A DNA stretch of 8,418 nt, taken from assembly GCA_023257495.1 (NCBI GenBank), contig JALRCC010000178.1, positions 1 through 8,418 of the forward strand. Reading direction: 5' to 3'. Under the pieces are notes generated by a model. That model did not search any database and was not told the origin of the DNA. It saw only the letters and a list, made by a program, of their open reading frames with translations. The translations under genes and the position numbers were made by a program. Shown here piece after piece: positions 6,691 through 8,418 of the stretch; within the stretch, counting starts at the first letter, position 1; each line of letters opens with the position of its first letter. This stretch comes from Rugosibacter sp. Its GTDB lineage: Bacteria; Pseudomonadota; Gammaproteobacteria; Burkholderiales; Rhodocyclaceae.

Positions 6691-7863
6691 ATGAAACGCA
6701 ACCGCCCTTCGCGCCGCATTAAACAGACACCGGATACGCTGCGTCTGATTCAACTGGCCACCAGCCTCAGTGAATCGTCGAGCCGGATGGAAGATGACTT
6801 CTGGGAAAAACAGCTGACTGCGCTCGTCATGCATTTGATCGCCAGCGGTGCGGAAGAAACTCTGATGGCGGCACTGGATCCCTTGTACCGCGAAACCTCC
6901 CCCGCCTATGGGGCCTTGGTTAGTACGATCGAGGCATGTGCTGAAACGCGACATGCAAAAACTCCGGATGGTCTCGATGTGCTCATGATTGCCATTCCGG
7001 CTTTGTTATGGTCCCGCTTTCCAATTCCTGCTAACGCTATTTCTACCGCACAACTTGATGCTATCCGCGCACACCTGCAAGCCAGTGTCCTGGCGTCAGG
7101 AACAAAACTCAGTCTTTGCGACAGACTCTACAGCCCTGATCAGATCCCGCAAACTTATATAGACACAGCCGCGTTGATGGATAAGCTCGCTCAAGCTGCC
7201 AAGCATGACCGTGATGTGAAAATCGACCCCAAAAAAATGGCTGAAACCATGAGTTTTTTATCTGACAGCCGCTATCTCATTGGCGCTGTTGCCACCCCTC
7301 AAGGGGCGGCAATGTTTCGTTGGCAGGAAGAAGGCACAAGCCATGCAGAGTCGACACGCCAGTGGACCCTGCAAGGTAGTGATCTCATCCGCCCCCTTGT
7401 GCCGGCTTGCGCGCTAGAACTGCAACCCGTGGGTGCCTACCATGCTACCGTGCTTGATGTCGATCGCGCCTCCCGTCCGTGGTCGATACGCTCAACCGTC
7501 GCATTTCTGCAAACCGTACTCAATCTGCTGCCTCCAGACCTTGTTGCCGTCATTGCACGGTTTCATGATGATCAGACTGAAGAATATCGTATCGGTTTAG
7601 CGTTGCGCCAAGAGCAAACGGTCGTGCATGGCGTTGTCTGGCCGCTCTTGGAAACGGAAGATAACAATAACGAATTATCTGCAGAGATCGAGACCGTGCT
7701 AGAAGAAGCGGGTATTACCCAAGTGATCCAGCTCAGCCAACAGTTCCCCATTGAATATTGCGACGATTGCGGTACCCCTTTGTATCCGAGTCCTGAAGGC
7801 GAGCCAGTGCACGCCGAGCTGCCGGAAGAGCAGGCTGAAAACACACAGCGTCATTTGCATTAG
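6691..7863 (+). CDS. Conserved protein of unknown function, DUF2863 family
   Basis: I recognise this 390-residue protein as DUF2863, an uncharacterised family known to me from Burkholderiales. Visible landmarks are an N-terminal basic stretch (MKRNRPSRRIKQ), a helical segment LIQLATSLSESSSRMEDDFWEKQL, LMIAIPALLWSRFPIP, YLIGAVATPQGAAMFRWQEE, EEYRIGLALR, VVHGVVWPLL, and a C-terminal EYCDDCGTPLYPSPEGEPVHAELPEE with CxxC at residues 357 and 360. No signal peptide or membrane helix is evident, so it is probably cytoplasmic. The CxxC could bind a metal or be redox active, but a single pair does not prove either. The ATG at 6691 fits the basic start; an in-frame ATG at 6673 would add six residues. 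No ribosome site is clear for either. It follows the methyltransferase by 118 bases and converges with dadA. Confidence 0.88.
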   Translation: MKRNRPSRRIKQTPDTLRLIQLATSLSESSSRMEDDFWEKQLTALVMHLIASGAEETLMAALDPLYRETSPAYGALVSTIEACAETRHAKTPDGLDVLMIAIPALLWSRFPIPANAISTAQLDAIRAHLQASVLASGTKLSLCDRLYSPDQIPQTYIDTAALMDKLAQAAKHDRDVKIDPKKMAETMSFLSDSRYLIGAVATPQGAAMFRWQEEGTSHAESTRQWTLQGSDLIRPLVPACALELQPVGAYHATVLDVDRASRPWSIRSTVAFLQTVLNLLPPDLVAVIARFHDDQTEEYRIGLALRQEQTVVHGVVWPLLETEDNNNELSAEIETVLEEAGITQVIQLSQQFPIEYCDDCGTPLYPSPEGEPVHAELPEEQAENTQRHLH

Positions 7864-7987
7864 GCTGACAATTCCACATTTCTCGCCGTCTTCGCCGTTT
7901 CACCAGCGCCGACTTTTCGAGCAGTGCATGTTGCGCCTTGTTGATCCTGATCCTGTATGTCTCGTTCAGCGCCTTAATAAAAATAAT
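7864..7987. other. Convergent intergenic spacer without a recognisable gene
   Basis: These 124 bases separate two convergent genes. They hold a small tandem duplication GATCCTGATCCT (7943-7954) and an A/T-rich end (7974-7988). I find no hairpin with an adjacent T run in either direction and no RNA gene. Confidence 0.6.
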
Positions 7988-8418
7988 TCACTGAAAACGA
8001 TACGGCTCCGCATCAATCTCTGGCGCGCGCCCCGCAATCAGGTCAGACAATAACCGCGCTGACCCGCAGGCCAATGTCCAGCCCAGCGTGCCGTGTCCTG
8101 TGTTGAGCCATAATCCGGCCAATCCGGCGCTCTGCATCCCGCCGATCAGTGGCACATTGCTTGGTGTGGCGGGACGCAAACCTGTCCAATACTCAATGGC
8201 TTCCACATGAGATAAGGCTGGAAACAAGCTGCGGGCACGCCTTACCATCGCATCACAGCGCGCCGGGTTAAGCGTCAGGTCATAGCCGGTAAATTCTGCT
8301 GTTCCGGCAACCCGCAGCCGATTCCCTAAACGGGAAAATACGATTTTTGCCTCATCGTCTGTCAAGCTGACGGTAGGCACCTCGCGAGACGATATCCCTT
8401 CAGACAAAGCAAAAGTCG
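7988..8418 (-). CDS. dadA: D-amino acid dehydrogenase (DadA type), C-terminal part, cut by window edge
   Basis: This is the last 142 residues or so of a FAD-dependent enzyme that oxidatively deaminates D-amino acids, typically D-alanine, and feeds electrons to the respiratory chain. The visible part shows the family C-terminal blocks: IVFSRLGNRLRVAGTAEF, then EYWTGLRPATPSNVPLIGG, then the FAD-domain end NTGHGTLGWTLACGSARLLSDLIAG. The reading frame is open through the right edge (codons for T-F-A precede the TTG at 8407), so 8407 is not a real start. The N-terminal FAD-binding motif is outside the window. It is convergent with the DUF2863 gene and appears functionally unrelated to the rest. 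Other glycine-oxidase-like DAO proteins are possible, but the GLRPATPSNVPLIG and NTGHGTLGWT blocks favour DadA. Confidence 0.9.
   Translation of the reverse strand, partial: TFALSEGISSREVPTVSLTDDEAKIVFSRLGNRLRVAGTAEFTGYDLTLNPARCDAMVRRARSLFPALSHVEAIEYWTGLRPATPSNVPLIGGMQSAGLAGLWLNTGHGTLGWTLACGSARLLSDLIAGRAPEIDAEPYRFQ

Noticed and set aside
7572..7844. Open frame on the minus strand opposite the end of the DUF2863 gene
   Set aside because: It is a shadow of a conserved coding sequence; its serine-rich composition is what antisense reading of that gene gives.
7943..7954. GATCCT tandem duplication in the convergent spacer, considered as a repeat array or attachment site
   Set aside because: There are only two copies of six bases, with no matching sequence elsewhere in the window and no integrase or tRNA nearby.
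7965..7996. Possible dadA terminator formed by TTCAG and CTGAA flanking an A/T-rich stretch
   Set aside because: The stem has five pairs around a loop of more than 20 bases and no T run follows it.

Overview
This window reads as ordinary chromosomal housekeeping DNA from a betaproteobacterium, most likely of the order Burkholderiales. The base composition is close to half G+C. The conserved-unknown gene at 6691-7863 matches my memory of DUF2863, a family I know from Burkholderiales. A family such as Oxalobacteraceae is only a guess. No phage, insertion sequence, CRISPR array, tRNA or rRNA is visible.

Region 1 (1-5182, minus strand) is one long co-directional block read from right to left: yceD, rpmF, plsX, fabH, fabD, fabG, acpP and fabF, the last cut by the window edge. 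It couples a ribosome-related pair (YceD and ribosomal protein L32) to the phospholipid and type II fatty acid synthesis genes. PlsX makes acyl-phosphate for phospholipid synthesis. FabD loads malonate onto ACP, FabH starts chains, FabG reduces the 3-keto group, and FabF elongates. AcpP carries every intermediate. rpmF is a 59-codon gene that is easily missed. Two hairpins followed by T runs interrupt the block, one between rpmF and plsX and one at the end of fabG before acpP. They probably set the relative output of L32, the Fab enzymes and ACP.

Region 2 (about 5183-5256) is a divergent intergenic region with candidate promoters facing both ways whose -10 boxes overlap.

Region 3 (5257-7863, plus strand) holds yceF (a Maf-type m7GTP pyrophosphatase), a short RsmI-like SAM methyltransferase only 11 bases later, and after a 118-base gap the DUF2863 gene with a C-terminal CxxC motif.

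Region 4 (7864-8418) is a 124-base convergent spacer with no recognisable gene or strong terminator, followed by the C-terminal part of a D-amino acid dehydrogenase gene (dadA type) on the minus strand, which enters from beyond the right edge.

I see no new defence, mobile or biosynthetic system. The items most worth a second look are the overlapping divergent promoters, the attenuator-like hairpin only 17 bases upstream of plsX, the truncated RsmI paralogue and the uncharacterised DUF2863 protein.
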